Positions 7,640 to 15,416 of a stretch of 24,242 bases of DNA are shown here, piece after piece. The stretch is from Planctomycetales bacterium (GTDB taxonomy: Bacteria; Planctomycetota; SBBH01): NCBI GenBank assembly GCA_005239795.1, contig SBBH01000216.1, positions 1 through 24,242 of the forward strand. Reading direction: 5' to 3'. A program made the position numbers and the translations under genes. The notes beneath the pieces were generated by a model. It was not told the origin of the DNA. It did no database searches and saw only the letters and a list, made by a program, of their open reading frames with translations. Position 1 is the stretch's first letter. The number at the start of each line of letters is the position of its first letter.

Positions 7640-8626
7640 TTACCGGCCGGCCCCGTCGCCGTCCAGCGAAACCTCCAGGGCCATTTTTGCGCCGCCCCGG
7701 ATGATGTCGACGGCGATTTTTGAATCAGGGGCAGAGGTGCGAATCGCTTCCTTCAGGTCCGCGGCGGCGGCGATCTTCTGGCCACCGAAGGCGCAGACGA
7801 TGTCCCAGGGTTTCAGCCCTCCCCGCGCGGCGGGGCTCTCAGGGACCACGCTCTGGATGAGAGCCCCTCCGGAAAGCCCCAGGTGATTCGCCAGGGTCTC
7901 GGGGAGTTCCGCAAGCGCCACACCCATCCGCGGCAGCGCAGGAAGACGTGCGTTGCGATCCTCTTCCTCATCGTCGAAAAACCAGCGCGCCGCCTCTTGC
8001 TGGCCGAAGATCATCCCATCCAAGCCCTCCCTCAGTTCCCCCTCCCACAGCTTCAGCAATTCGTCGGGCACACCGAAAAACACTTGCAATTTCCTCAAGT
8101 CGATCTTGTGGTCGGCCGACAGGTATTTCTCATAGATCTCCGGATGTTTCTTCTTGAATGCCTCCCGGTTGGCCGCCTCGTAAAGGTGTTTTTCCGTTTT
8201 CCCCTCCTTCTCTTCGAAAACCTCAACCTTCACGCCGGCTGGCCCCTCTTCGATGCTGACGGAAGATCCGACAAACGTCCTTACCAAGTTGAAAGGCATC
8301 TTTCCCCTCAAGGCACTGGCCTCCGGGGAAGAGGGGGGCGGCTCCTTTTCCTTTTCCGCAAGGATCAAACGGGCGCGGTAGCGCACCTCGGGGTCGGAGC
8401 TCTCAGTCGCCTCCTCGAGAAGCTTGCGGGCCTCAGGGACGCAGAGCTTCAAGAGGCCGGTCGCCTCCTCCCGGATTTCGAAGCGGTCGCTCCCGAGATC
8501 ATTGATCCATTTCCGGATCTCCTCCTGGGAGGGGGCGTCGGGGGCGCCGTCCCCTCCGTAAGCGCCCACAACGGAAATCCCCAAGGCAGCAACCGCTAAG
8601 AAAATTCCGCACGCAAAAAAATTCAT
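7640..8626 (-). CDS. Exported HEAT-like/PDZ protein
   Basis: A 328-residue exported protein with a signal peptide (about 1-22). Next comes a helical HEAT-like segment (about 34-92, with SDRFEIREEAT and DPEVRYRARLIL) of a type very common in Planctomycetes. A charged middle region holds KTEKHLYEAANREAFKKKHP, and a C-terminal PDZ domain (about 233-322) holds ESPAARGGLKPWDIVCAFGG. There is no protease domain, so it is likely a binding or adaptor partner of the flanking HtrA proteins. The start is set by a near-perfect ribosome-binding site, GGGGAGGTGATCC before the ATG. It begins 3 bases after the upstream gene's stop, so translation is probably coupled. Confidence 0.8.
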   Translation of the reverse strand: MNFFACGIFLAVAALGISVVGAYGGDGAPDAPSQEEIRKWINDLGSDRFEIREEATGLLKLCVPEARKLLEEATESSDPEVRYRARLILAEKEKEPPPSSPEASALRGKMPFNLVRTFVGSSVSIEEGPAGVKVEVFEEKEGKTEKHLYEAANREAFKKKHPEIYEKYLSADHKIDLRKLQVFFGVPDELLKLWEGELREGLDGMIFGQQEAARWFFDDEEEDRNARLPALPRMGVALAELPETLANHLGLSGGALIQSVVPESPAARGGLKPWDIVCAFGGQKIAAAADLKEAIRTSAPDSKIAVDIIRGGAKMALEVSLDGDGAGR

Positions 8627-8629
8627 GGA

Positions 8630-9781
8630 TCACCTCCCCGATTCGCCGAGCACCACATCCAAGCGCTTCTCCTCTCCCTTGCGCCTCATGACGAGCGTCA
8701 CATGCGCCCCGGGCACAAGCTCCTCGCGGACCTCATGGAGACTGTTCAAGGTCCCGATAGGCCGGCCGTCGACCGACAACAGAAGGTCATGGACCTGGAC
8801 CCCGGAGCGCTCGGCGGGAGAGCCGGGCTGAACGCCCGTGACGACAAGGGCTCCTTCCTCGGGAAGCCCTAACTGCAGGCGCTCCGCCTCGGTGGCCACC
8901 CGCAACGTGAAGCCGAACCATCCCCGCCGGACCCGGCCGTGCTCGGCGATCTCGTCGACGCATCGCTCGATCCGGTGGACCGGGACCGCGAACCCCACCC
9001 CCTCCGATCCCACGGCGGCCTCCGAAAACGGCAAAAGCGGTCCCGTCCAATGCCGCAACTCCGGATCGGCTGTGCGCCCCTCGGGGCCGCGCAACTCGTA
9101 ATACCGCTGGATTCCCCCTTCGGAAGGAGCACGGTTGTAGGACGACAGGATGATCCCCACCACCTCCCCGCGGATATTGACAAGCGCCCCGCCACTGTCC
9201 CCCGGATTGATGGGCGCGGTCGTCTGCAGAAGACCTCGCTGGGCCGCCGGACCGGACCCGACATGGACCACCCGCTCGGAGCCGCTGGCGATCCCCATCG
9301 ACACGGTGCCCGCAAGGCCATGGGAATTCCCGACGACGAAAAGCCACGCCCCCGGTTGGATCGCCTTCGAATCGCCGCGGGCCGGGACAGGGAAGGACTC
9401 CCCCTCCGGCCGGATCCAGAGGACACCGATCCCGGTCTGCGGGTCATGTCCGAGCTTCTCGGCCGGGATCGTGCGATCCTTGGCGTCGACGACGCTGACC
9501 GCCCCGGCGCCAGAGACGATCTGGGCCGCGGTGACGACAAGCCCCTCGCGGCTCCAGACGACCCCTGAACCGCTGAGGGCCGCTGGGATCAAAGCCGCCG
9601 GCCCGGAAACACCGTCCCGCTGAGCGACAACCCGGACGACGCCGGGGCGGACCTTGGCGACCGCCGCGATCGATTCCGCCTCGAGCCGCGCCAGGAGGGA
9701 GGCCTCTTCCCCCCGGAGACTGCCCCCCCACACGGCAACCGCCAAGACGCCGAAAAGGAAAAAAATCGCCCGCGGTCCCAT
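8630..9781 (-). CDS. HtrA-like pseudoprotease with PDZ domain (His and Asp of the triad lost)
   Basis: A 383-residue exported trypsin-fold/PDZ protein. The start at 9781 is chosen because its ATG shares one base with the upstream stop (TGATG), a run of G's sits just before it, and a signal peptide (MGPRAIFFLFGVLAVAVWGG) follows; ATG/GTG options further upstream lie inside the anti-sigma gene. Aligned by eye to the intact HtrA in the same operon, the catalytic His is Gln88 (VVTAAQIV versus LTNSHVV) and the catalytic Asp is Gly117 (QTGIGV versus LTDLAM). Ser196 in NPGDSGGALVN is kept. About 40 extra residues (218-260) precede GVGFAVP. The PDZ domain spans about 288-378. It is predicted to be non-proteolytic, perhaps a sensor, chaperone or regulator of the active paralogue. 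Confidence 0.85.
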   Translation of the reverse strand: MGPRAIFFLFGVLAVAVWGGSLRGEEASLLARLEAESIAAVAKVRPGVVRVVAQRDGVSGPAALIPAALSGSGVVWSREGLVVTAAQIVSGAGAVSVVDAKDRTIPAEKLGHDPQTGIGVLWIRPEGESFPVPARGDSKAIQPGAWLFVVGNSHGLAGTVSMGIASGSERVVHVGSGPAAQRGLLQTTAPINPGDSGGALVNIRGEVVGIILSSYNRAPSEGGIQRYYELRGPEGRTADPELRHWTGPLLPFSEAAVGSEGVGFAVPVHRIERCVDEIAEHGRVRRGWFGFTLRVATEAERLQLGLPEEGALVVTGVQPGSPAERSGVQVHDLLLSVDGRPIGTLNSLHEVREELVPGAHVTLVMRRKGEEKRLDVVLGESGR

Positions 9782-10368
9782 CAGAACCCCCCCTGGTCGG
9801 CCGACGCCAACTTGAGATCCGGCCACACGAAGCGGATGCGCTCCGGGTCCGTTTGAACATTGTCAAAGAATTCGATCTCTGGCCGGGGCACGAGAGCATT
9901 CCGAGGCGTTTTTGATTTTTCAGCTGAGCGCAGACGGGCCTTGGCAGGCACAAGCGGCGCGCTTCCTTTTTCCTTGATGCGTTCGCCTCCCTCCCAAAAC
10001 GCCTTCACGGAGGGGCCCGCGAGGTACCCGATGCCAATCCCGCCGGCCAAAAGGAGAAGCGCCGCGGCGGCGCGCAACCCTCGGGTGCGCCAGACAGGAG
10101 CCCTCGCCTGAGTTTCAACCTGCGCCACGCGCCCCGAAAGTTCTTCCCCAAAAACCTCCCCGCGGCCGGCCGGGAAGGTCCCGGCGCCGTAGGCGGTCTC
10201 GCGCGCGGCGCGGTCGGCGCGGTCGACCTCCAGGCGGCTCCGGCACCGTCCGCAGGCAGCCAGATGCGTCTCGAGCGCTCCGTCCTGCCAAGGAAGCAAG
10301 TCGCCGTTAGCCAGGCTTAGGATGCGGGCCGAGAACCCTGGACACGCGTCATTCATCGAATCGCCCAT
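9781..10368 (-). CDS. Anti-sigma factor with zinc-finger N-terminus and one membrane helix
   Basis: A 195-residue protein. The N-terminal H-x3-C-x2-C motif (His35, Cys39, Cys42) is the zinc-binding anti-sigma fold that holds an ECF sigma factor in the cytoplasm. One membrane helix follows (about 98-120), then a 70-residue outer segment rich in charge. It directly follows and overlaps the ECF sigma gene by 20 bases. The start MGDSMNDACPGF at 10368 is preceded by GGGAGAAAGACT; a second ATG at 10356 is possible. It is presumably released by an envelope signal, with the three downstream PDZ proteins as candidate sensors or outputs. The partner sigma is inferred from position. Confidence 0.8.
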   Translation of the reverse strand: MGDSMNDACPGFSARILSLANGDLLPWQDGALETHLAACGRCRSRLEVDRADRAARETAYGAGTFPAGRGEVFGEELSGRVAQVETQARAPVWRTRGLRAAAALLLLAGGIGIGYLAGPSVKAFWEGGERIKEKGSAPLVPAKARLRSAEKSKTPRNALVPRPEIEFFDNVQTDPERIRFVWPDLKLASADQGGF

Positions 10369-10918
10369 AGTCTTTCTCCCAGATCCTCCGGAACATCTCA
10401 CGGGCCTTGAAAACGCGCCAGCGCGCCAGCCCCTGCGGGATCCCCTGGACGCGCGCGATCTCGGCCGGCGAGAGCCCTTCCATCTCACGCAGGACTAGGG
10501 CCGCGCGGTACTTGGCCGGGATCTGTACGAGGACCGCGCGAACCGCGTCCTTGTCCTCGGCCCGCGCAAGCCCTCCTTCGGCGGCATCCATCCTGAGATC
10601 GACGATCTCCTCCTCGGGCATCGCCCGGAGCCTGCGGGGCCGGCGCAGGAGATCCATCGTCGCGTTGTAGGTGACGCGGTAGAGCCACGCCTCGAATTTT
10701 TGGCGCTGCTCAAATCTCCCTTGGCACGTCAGAAGCTTCACGAACACCTCCTGGGCGGCGTCCCAGGCCCTCGGCTCATCTCCTAGAATCTGGAAGGCGA
10801 TCCGGTACACGCGGTCCCGGTAGCGCTCGACAAGGCTGCGCCGGACGTTCGTGTCCTTCGCAGAAAATCGCGCCAAAAGATCCTCGGTCGGCGTCATATC
10901 GTCGTCTCTGAGCTCCAT
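10349..10918 (-). CDS. ECF-type RNA polymerase sigma factor
   Basis: A 189-residue sigma-70-family factor with only regions 2 and 4. Region 2 includes YRDRVYRIAFQILGD, the -10-recognition helix region AAQEVFVKL and FEAWLYRVTYNATMDLLRR. Region 4 includes LPAKY-like IPAKYRAALVLREMEGLSP, AEIARVQGIPQGLARWRVFKAR and MFRR. The region-4 turn has PQGLARWRV where most family members have PxGTVKSR, an unusual change in the -35 recognition helix. It is the first gene of the operon with its anti-sigma factor and three PDZ/trypsin-fold proteins, so its regulon probably includes its own operon. No ECF-type promoter was recognised with confidence in the 50-base upstream space. Confidence 0.88.
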   Translation of the reverse strand: MELRDDDMTPTEDLLARFSAKDTNVRRSLVERYRDRVYRIAFQILGDEPRAWDAAQEVFVKLLTCQGRFEQRQKFEAWLYRVTYNATMDLLRRPRRLRAMPEEEIVDLRMDAAEGGLARAEDKDAVRAVLVQIPAKYRAALVLREMEGLSPAEIARVQGIPQGLARWRVFKAREMFRRIWEKDYGRFDE

Positions 10919-11061
10919 GAGGTTAACGCTCGGGCCCTCTCTTTGTTAGTACCAAAAAGCGCCCGCTGGGTTTGCCTGTCCGTCCAAAAAAACTCAAGCG
11001 TCCTTCTCCTCCGGCCGATACCACATCGCGGCGGCGCCGTGAGAGGGCGACCCCGACCCGC

Positions 11062-11277
11062 ATGGACACTCTACAGAAACACCTGGGATTCACGAAAGGG
11101 GGCGAGAACTACACCATCTCCTATACGGACGTGCGAGACCTCATCCACTGCCTGGTCGACTACGCCGACGACCCCCGCTACAACCTGGATCTCATGGACG
11201 TCTTCATCCTGGTGCACCGCATCGCCTGCATGCACACGCGGTCCGGACAATCCAAAAAGCCATCCGCAGAACGCTAA
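11062..11277 (+). CDS. Small hypothetical protein
   Basis: A 71-residue protein beginning MDTLQKHLGFTKGG, with amphipathic helices containing YTDVRDLIHCLVDYADDP and LDLMDVFILVHRIACM. I recognise no family. The ATG at 11062 is the likely start. An in-frame TTG at 10972 would add 30 very basic residues (PVRPKKLKRP...) and cannot be excluded. There is no signal peptide or membrane helix. It is divergent from the ECF operon, and its TAA stop overlaps the TAG stop of the convergent helicase gene (11274-11277). Coding support is moderate, resting on the natural-looking amino-acid composition and the exact end-to-end fit with the helicase gene. Confidence 0.5.
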   Translation: MDTLQKHLGFTKGGENYTISYTDVRDLIHCLVDYADDPRYNLDLMDVFILVHRIACMHTRSGQSKKPSAER

Positions 11278-13232
11278 TCCCAGCTTTCCTGTTCGGCGGC
11301 CGCGCGCGCGTAGGGAAGCTCGCGGTAGGCGTGCCCGGGGAGATCCTCGAGGAAGCGCGACGGGCGTGAGAGAACCGTCCCAAAGGCGCGCTCGAAGTGG
11401 TACACGGGATGCGTCAGGTACAGCTTGTCCTTGGCGCGCGTGCAGGCGACATAGAAGAGGCGGCGTTCCTCGTCGACCGCGTCGGCTTTCTCCCCCGCAT
11501 AGACAGGCGGGAACTTCCCCTCCACGAGCCCCAGGACGAAAACCACACCCCACTCGAGCCCCTTGGCCGAATGAATCGTCGAAAGGACGAGCGGCTCCTC
11601 GTCAGGAGCCTCTCCCGTGACATCGCGCACGCTCTCAGAAATCGGATCCAAGGCCAAGTCGGAAAGAAGCGTCCCGAGGTCCTTGTACCGCGCGGCGACC
11701 CCCAAAAACTGATCTAGGTCCCGCTGGCGCGCCGGTGCGTCGTCCGGGTATTTCTCCTTCAGAAGAGGAATGTAAACCTCCATCACCGCCTCCACCGCGC
11801 GGACCGGCTGACCCGCAAGGCGTGCGACGTCGGCCAAAAGCCGCGCGAAAACCCCGAGCATCTTCTTGGTGCGCGCCGGGGCTGCGGCCTTCGCAAGATG
11901 CCCGGCCGGGTCGGCGGCCGAGATAAGCTCCGACACCAGTTTGGCCGCCGTTTTCTGGCCGATCCCCTCCGCGAGCTGCAAAAGCCTGAGCCATGAAAGG
12001 CGGTCCTGACGGTTGGCCACCACACGCAGGAAAGCGAGGCAATCCTTGAGATGCGCCGTCTCCATGAACCGGATCCCCCCCCACTTGACGAAGGGGATGT
12101 TCGCCTGCGCGAGCGCGAGCTCCAGTTCAAACGAATGGTACGCCGACCGAAAAAGAACCGCGATCTCACAAAGCCCCTTCCCCTCCTCGCGCTCCTCGAG
12201 GATCCGGCGGGTGACGGCAAGGGCCAGCTCCCGCTCGGAGATGGCCCGAAGCAGGCACGGGCGCTCCCCCTCGGGGCGCGTGGCCGAAAGATGCTTCTCG
12301 TACTTTTTTGCCATCTGGCCGACGATTGAATTGGCCAGGTCCAGAATTGGCTGGACGCTCCGGTAGTTTTCCTCGAGCTTGACGATGCGCGTGCCCGGAT
12401 AGAGCGCGGGGAAATCGAGGATGTTCGCGACGCGCGCGCCCCTGAAAGAGTAGATGCTCTGACAGTCGTCCCCCACCACCATGATGTTGTCGTGAGCGCT
12501 GGTGAGAAGTTTCAGGATCCGCGCCTGCAGGAGGTTCGTGTCCTGGTACTCGTCCACCTGGATCTGTGAACACTGGCGCGACAGGAGATCGCGCACCGCC
12601 GCGGCATCCTCGAGAAGCCGGCAAAGCCACACGAGAAGATCGTCGTAGTCGACCAGCGCGTGATCCTGCTTGTAGCAGGCATAGGCGGCGAGGAGCCTCA
12701 GAATGTCCGGGATGTCGTCTGAAAACTGCGGCGCCTCGCGCGCCACGAGATCCTCAAGCGACACCGCGCAGTTGACGGTTTTCGAGCCCAGCTCCGCGAC
12801 CGTCTCGCGCTTGGGGAATCTCCGCTCCTTGTCGGAAAATCCCATATCCTGGCGCAGCATCCCGATCGTCTCCTCGGCATCCAAACGGTCCATGATCGTG
12901 AAGTGCGGGGCGAGCCCCACGTGCCGACCGTGACGGCGCAGGACCTGGTGAGCAAAGGCGTGGAAGGTCCCCCCCGCGATCCGCTCGCACCGGCCGTCCA
13001 AAAGCCCCGTCGCGCGACGGAGCATCTCCTGGGCGGCCTTGCGCGTGAACGTGAGAAGGAGGATCGCTTCTGGCGGAACCCCCTGTTCAATGAGATAGGC
13101 GGCGCGGTGCGTGAGCGTGAGTGTCTTGCCGCTTCCGGCGCCAGCGATCACCAGGAGCGGTCCCCTCGTGACCGAGACCGCCTGGCGCTGGGCCTTATTG
13201 AGGCGCGGGGAGTCGAGGACGCTCGCCGGCAT
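11274..13232 (-). CDS. UvrD/Rep/PcrA-type superfamily 1 DNA helicase
   Basis: A 652-residue 3'-5' DNA helicase, probably acting in repair or replication restart. Motifs, in order: LNKAQRQAV (Q motif), Walker A AGAGSGKT (about 30-37), LLTFTRKAAQEM, GTFHAFAHQ, DYDDLL, Walker B QVDEYQDTN, VVGDDCQSIYSFRGA, LEENYRS, STIHSAKGLEW and RRLFYVACTRAKD. All helicase motifs are present. It ends soon after motif VI and lacks the long C-terminal tail that binds partners in PcrA/UvrD, so it may be a Rep-like or stand-alone variant. ATG 13232 is preferred to the adjacent in-frame TTG. It is a single gene, not visibly part of an operon. Confidence 0.93.
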   Translation of the reverse strand: MPASVLDSPRLNKAQRQAVSVTRGPLLVIAGAGSGKTLTLTHRAAYLIEQGVPPEAILLLTFTRKAAQEMLRRATGLLDGRCERIAGGTFHAFAHQVLRRHGRHVGLAPHFTIMDRLDAEETIGMLRQDMGFSDKERRFPKRETVAELGSKTVNCAVSLEDLVAREAPQFSDDIPDILRLLAAYACYKQDHALVDYDDLLVWLCRLLEDAAAVRDLLSRQCSQIQVDEYQDTNLLQARILKLLTSAHDNIMVVGDDCQSIYSFRGARVANILDFPALYPGTRIVKLEENYRSVQPILDLANSIVGQMAKKYEKHLSATRPEGERPCLLRAISERELALAVTRRILEEREEGKGLCEIAVLFRSAYHSFELELALAQANIPFVKWGGIRFMETAHLKDCLAFLRVVANRQDRLSWLRLLQLAEGIGQKTAAKLVSELISAADPAGHLAKAAAPARTKKMLGVFARLLADVARLAGQPVRAVEAVMEVYIPLLKEKYPDDAPARQRDLDQFLGVAARYKDLGTLLSDLALDPISESVRDVTGEAPDEEPLVLSTIHSAKGLEWGVVFVLGLVEGKFPPVYAGEKADAVDEERRLFYVACTRAKDKLYLTHPVYHFERAFGTVLSRPSRFLEDLPGHAYRELPYARAAAEQESWD

Positions 13233-13261
13233 CAAAGTATCTTACGCGCATTCGATGCCGA

Positions 13262-13285
13262 AAATCCAAAATCCCAAGCGTCAAA
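13262..13285. repeat. AAAATCC/AAATCCC word repeat upstream of the helicase
   Basis: The words AAAATCCAAAATCCCAAGCG and CAAATCTGG match the word family of the array at 5191-5247. They lie about 30 bases upstream of the helicase start, in the 250-base space 13236-13484. Confidence 0.5.
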
Positions 13286-13317
13286 TCTGGATCGGCAGCA
13301 TCCGGATCTCGGGATAA

Positions 13318-13431
13318 CCTCGGAGGGCAACCTGGGCCCCGTGGGCCTCCTTGAACGAGGGTGGCTACCTGTGGAGGACCCATGTGACGGACTGGACGCC
13401 CGGGAACTTTGGAGGATCTACATTCAGCTGA
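13318..13431 (+). other. Possible 3' remnant of a protein gene (unrecognised)
   Basis: Between the helicase and the cyclase-like gene, one plus-strand frame with no start codon reads a 37-residue Trp/Gly-rich tail (TWAPWASLNEGGYLWRTHV, then TDWTPGNFGGSTFS) ending in TGA. Such a composition looks protein-like and could be the end of a lost gene, but there is no family match and chance is quite possible. Nothing else was seen in 13286-13484. Confidence 0.2.
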
Positions 13432-13484
13432 CCCAGGCAAAGGCGGCTTCTTTTGACCCCGTTCATTGGCGAAGTCGGGCTCGT

Positions 13485-14807
13485 TCAACGCGCTGAGAGA
13501 GCGAGGGCCGCGAACGCCGTCGCGAAAACCCGCCCCCCGGCCGCACTCCAGCGGTCGGCCGGTTCCCAGCTCCCCGCGAGAGGACCTTCGCGAACCTGGG
13601 CGTCGACGAGCATTTTCTGAAGCTCGGCCACCCAGGGGCGCGACGCCCCGGCGTTCTCCTCCACCGCAGGAAGAGCCCTCGTGAGAAAAAACCACCGGTA
13701 ATAGTCGACCTCCCTCCCCTGCGAGACAGAGATCGCGCGAAGAGAATCCCCCCATCGCGCGCGTTCGGCCGCCGTCAGGGAAGGACCCGCCAGACCGAAC
13801 GCTCCCATGGCGGTGAGCGTCTCATGCCCGCAGGGAAAATCGCCCGAGGCGCGGTACCCCAGACGCCCCTGGCCGTCGACAAGCCCCCGCATCCAGGCCA
13901 ACCCCCTCTCCAGGGGCGCTCGCGCCTCCTCCCATCCGGCGTCAGTGGCCCGGGCGAGCGCATGCACCTGCCAAACGGTCAAGGCCGCGTTGGCAGGATC
14001 AGCGCCGCCGGGATCGTATCCCCAGCCGCCGTCGGCACGCTCGGCGGCGCAGATATGGGTGACAGCGCGCCCCAGTGGGGATCTGAGCGCGGGGTTGCCG
14101 CTGTGCGCGTAAAGTGAAAGAAGTGCCGCCGTCGCGATCCCGTGGTTGTAGAGCGCCTGCTCTCCGGGCGGGCCGAAGCGCCCGGCACCGCCCTGCGCGC
14201 GCAAAAGCGCCTGAGCGGCCTTGCCGACGGCGCCGGCGTAAGTCCGCGCCGCGGCGTCGTCTTCCAAGAACGCCAGGAGCGCCGCTCCCGTGAGCGCCAC
14301 GGCGTGGCGCTCCTGCCCTCCCCAGCGCCCGGGCGCCCAACTTCCGTCAGGTTCCTGGGCGGCCGCCAGCCAGGCCAATCCCTCCGAGCGGGCACGCGTC
14401 AGATCCGTGCCGGAAAGGGCCAGCCGGCCGGGCCCGGCAGGTTTCTTGCTTTCGGTCAGCAAAAGCGTGAACCCCCCGAGGATGAACCCTGTCAGGCAGG
14501 CCGCCGCCCACCGCACCGGGCGCGCGCGCCAAGACCAAAAAACGAGGCGCCGCCGCTCCGGAAAGATGTCGGCCACGAGCGGCCCCGCCAGATCCCGCCC
14601 CGGAGGCTCCGCCGGAAGATCTTTTAAACGCGCCAGCACCGCGCGAAAATCTTCCACTTCGCGGCGGCAGACGGCGCAGCCATCCAGGTGCGCGGCGAAC
14701 GCCTCCCGCTCGGCCGCAGGCATCTGCCCCTGCGCAAAAGGCGCGGCCGATTCCTGGAAGCGGCACGCCGGGTGTTCAAGCGGGCCGGGGATCTTGCGCA
14801 GCGACAT
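13485..14807 (-). CDS. Membrane anti-sigma factor fused to a squalene-cyclase/prenyltransferase-like domain
   Basis: A 440-residue protein in three parts. Residues about 14-60 hold a zinc-finger anti-sigma motif H-x3-C-x2-C (His40, Cys44, Cys47). Residues about 99-117 are a single membrane helix. Residues about 138-440 are repeats of the terpenoid-cyclase/prenyltransferase toroid type, with QEPDGSWAPGRWGGQERHAV, GRFGPPGEQALYNHGIATA, ERADGGWGYDPGGAD and GSWEPADRWSAAGGRVFATA. No DxDD catalytic motif of squalene-hopene cyclase is visible, so the toroid is probably a ligand- or protein-sensing domain outside the membrane. The start has an excellent ribosome-binding site (AAGGAGG at 14814-14820) and overlaps the upstream ECF sigma gene by 32 bases, which names its partner. 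Confidence 0.85.
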   Translation of the reverse strand: MSLRKIPGPLEHPACRFQESAAPFAQGQMPAAEREAFAAHLDGCAVCRREVEDFRAVLARLKDLPAEPPGRDLAGPLVADIFPERRRLVFWSWRARPVRWAAACLTGFILGGFTLLLTESKKPAGPGRLALSGTDLTRARSEGLAWLAAAQEPDGSWAPGRWGGQERHAVALTGAALLAFLEDDAAARTYAGAVGKAAQALLRAQGGAGRFGPPGEQALYNHGIATAALLSLYAHSGNPALRSPLGRAVTHICAAERADGGWGYDPGGADPANAALTVWQVHALARATDAGWEEARAPLERGLAWMRGLVDGQGRLGYRASGDFPCGHETLTAMGAFGLAGPSLTAAERARWGDSLRAISVSQGREVDYYRWFFLTRALPAVEENAGASRPWVAELQKMLVDAQVREGPLAGSWEPADRWSAAGGRVFATAFAALALSAR

Positions 14808-15339
14808 GGAGGTCCTCCTTGAGGCGCCGCAGGGCCAGGAACATCCGCGATTTCACGGTCCCGATCGGAATCTCGAGCGCGGCGGCGATCTCCTCGTAGG
14901 CAAGCCCCTGATAGACGCTCATCACGACCACGGGCCGCAGCCGCTCGCTCAAGCGGGCAAGCGCCTCTTCCAGATCCAGGCGCGATGCGATCCGCGCGAC
15001 GTCGTCGGCGCTTTCGACCTCCCAGGGCCCCTCGTCGGAAGGGAAGGAGGCCCGGCGCCAGCGCTTGAGCTTTCGCACGCCATCGGCCCAGGCGTGGCGG
15101 GCCAGCAAGTAGAGGAATGTCGTGAACTTCGCCGTCAGCACGTATTTCATCCGGTACCCGTAGAGCCGCAAAAAAGTGTCCTGGGCCATGTCTTCTGCCT
15201 CCCCCCTATCAGCGCCCATCCGGCGGAAAAAGTTCACCAGGGGGCCCTGATGGCGGCGCACCAGGGCCGCAAACGCCGCGGCGTCTCCCCTCTTGACGTG
15301 GGACATGAGATCGACGTCGCTCGCGGCGGAGAGATCCAT
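14776..15339 (-). CDS. ECF-type RNA polymerase sigma factor, partner of the cyclase-like anti-sigma
   Basis: A 187-residue ECF sigma factor. Region 2: LVRRHQGPLVNFFRRMGADRG, AEDMAQDTFLRLYGYR, TFLYLLARHAWADGVRK. Region 4: LSERLRPVVVMSVYQGLAY, EEIAAALEIPIGTVKSRMFLALRRLKE, with the standard GTVKSR helix. The ATG at 15339 has no ribosome-binding site; an internal ATG (MSHVKRGD, at 15306) is another option. The 3' end overlaps the anti-sigma gene by 32 bases. Just upstream (15417-15452) lies a second, truncated copy of the segment encoding MSHVKRGDAAAF. Confidence 0.88.
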   Translation of the reverse strand: MDLSAASDVDLMSHVKRGDAAAFAALVRRHQGPLVNFFRRMGADRGEAEDMAQDTFLRLYGYRMKYVLTAKFTTFLYLLARHAWADGVRKLKRWRRASFPSDEGPWEVESADDVARIASRLDLEEALARLSERLRPVVVMSVYQGLAYEEIAAALEIPIGTVKSRMFLALRRLKEDLHVAAQDPRPA

Positions 15340-15416
15340 TCGAGAGATGGTAACACGAAGGGCGCTGACCTTGACTCATGAGGCGATCCCCCGCCCACCG
15401 AAACGGGGCAACTCCA

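Noticed and set aside
9782..9826. Longer start for the HtrA-like pseudoprotease
   Set aside because: It lies inside the anti-sigma gene, and the TGATG junction with a G-rich ribosome-binding site and signal peptide favours 9781.
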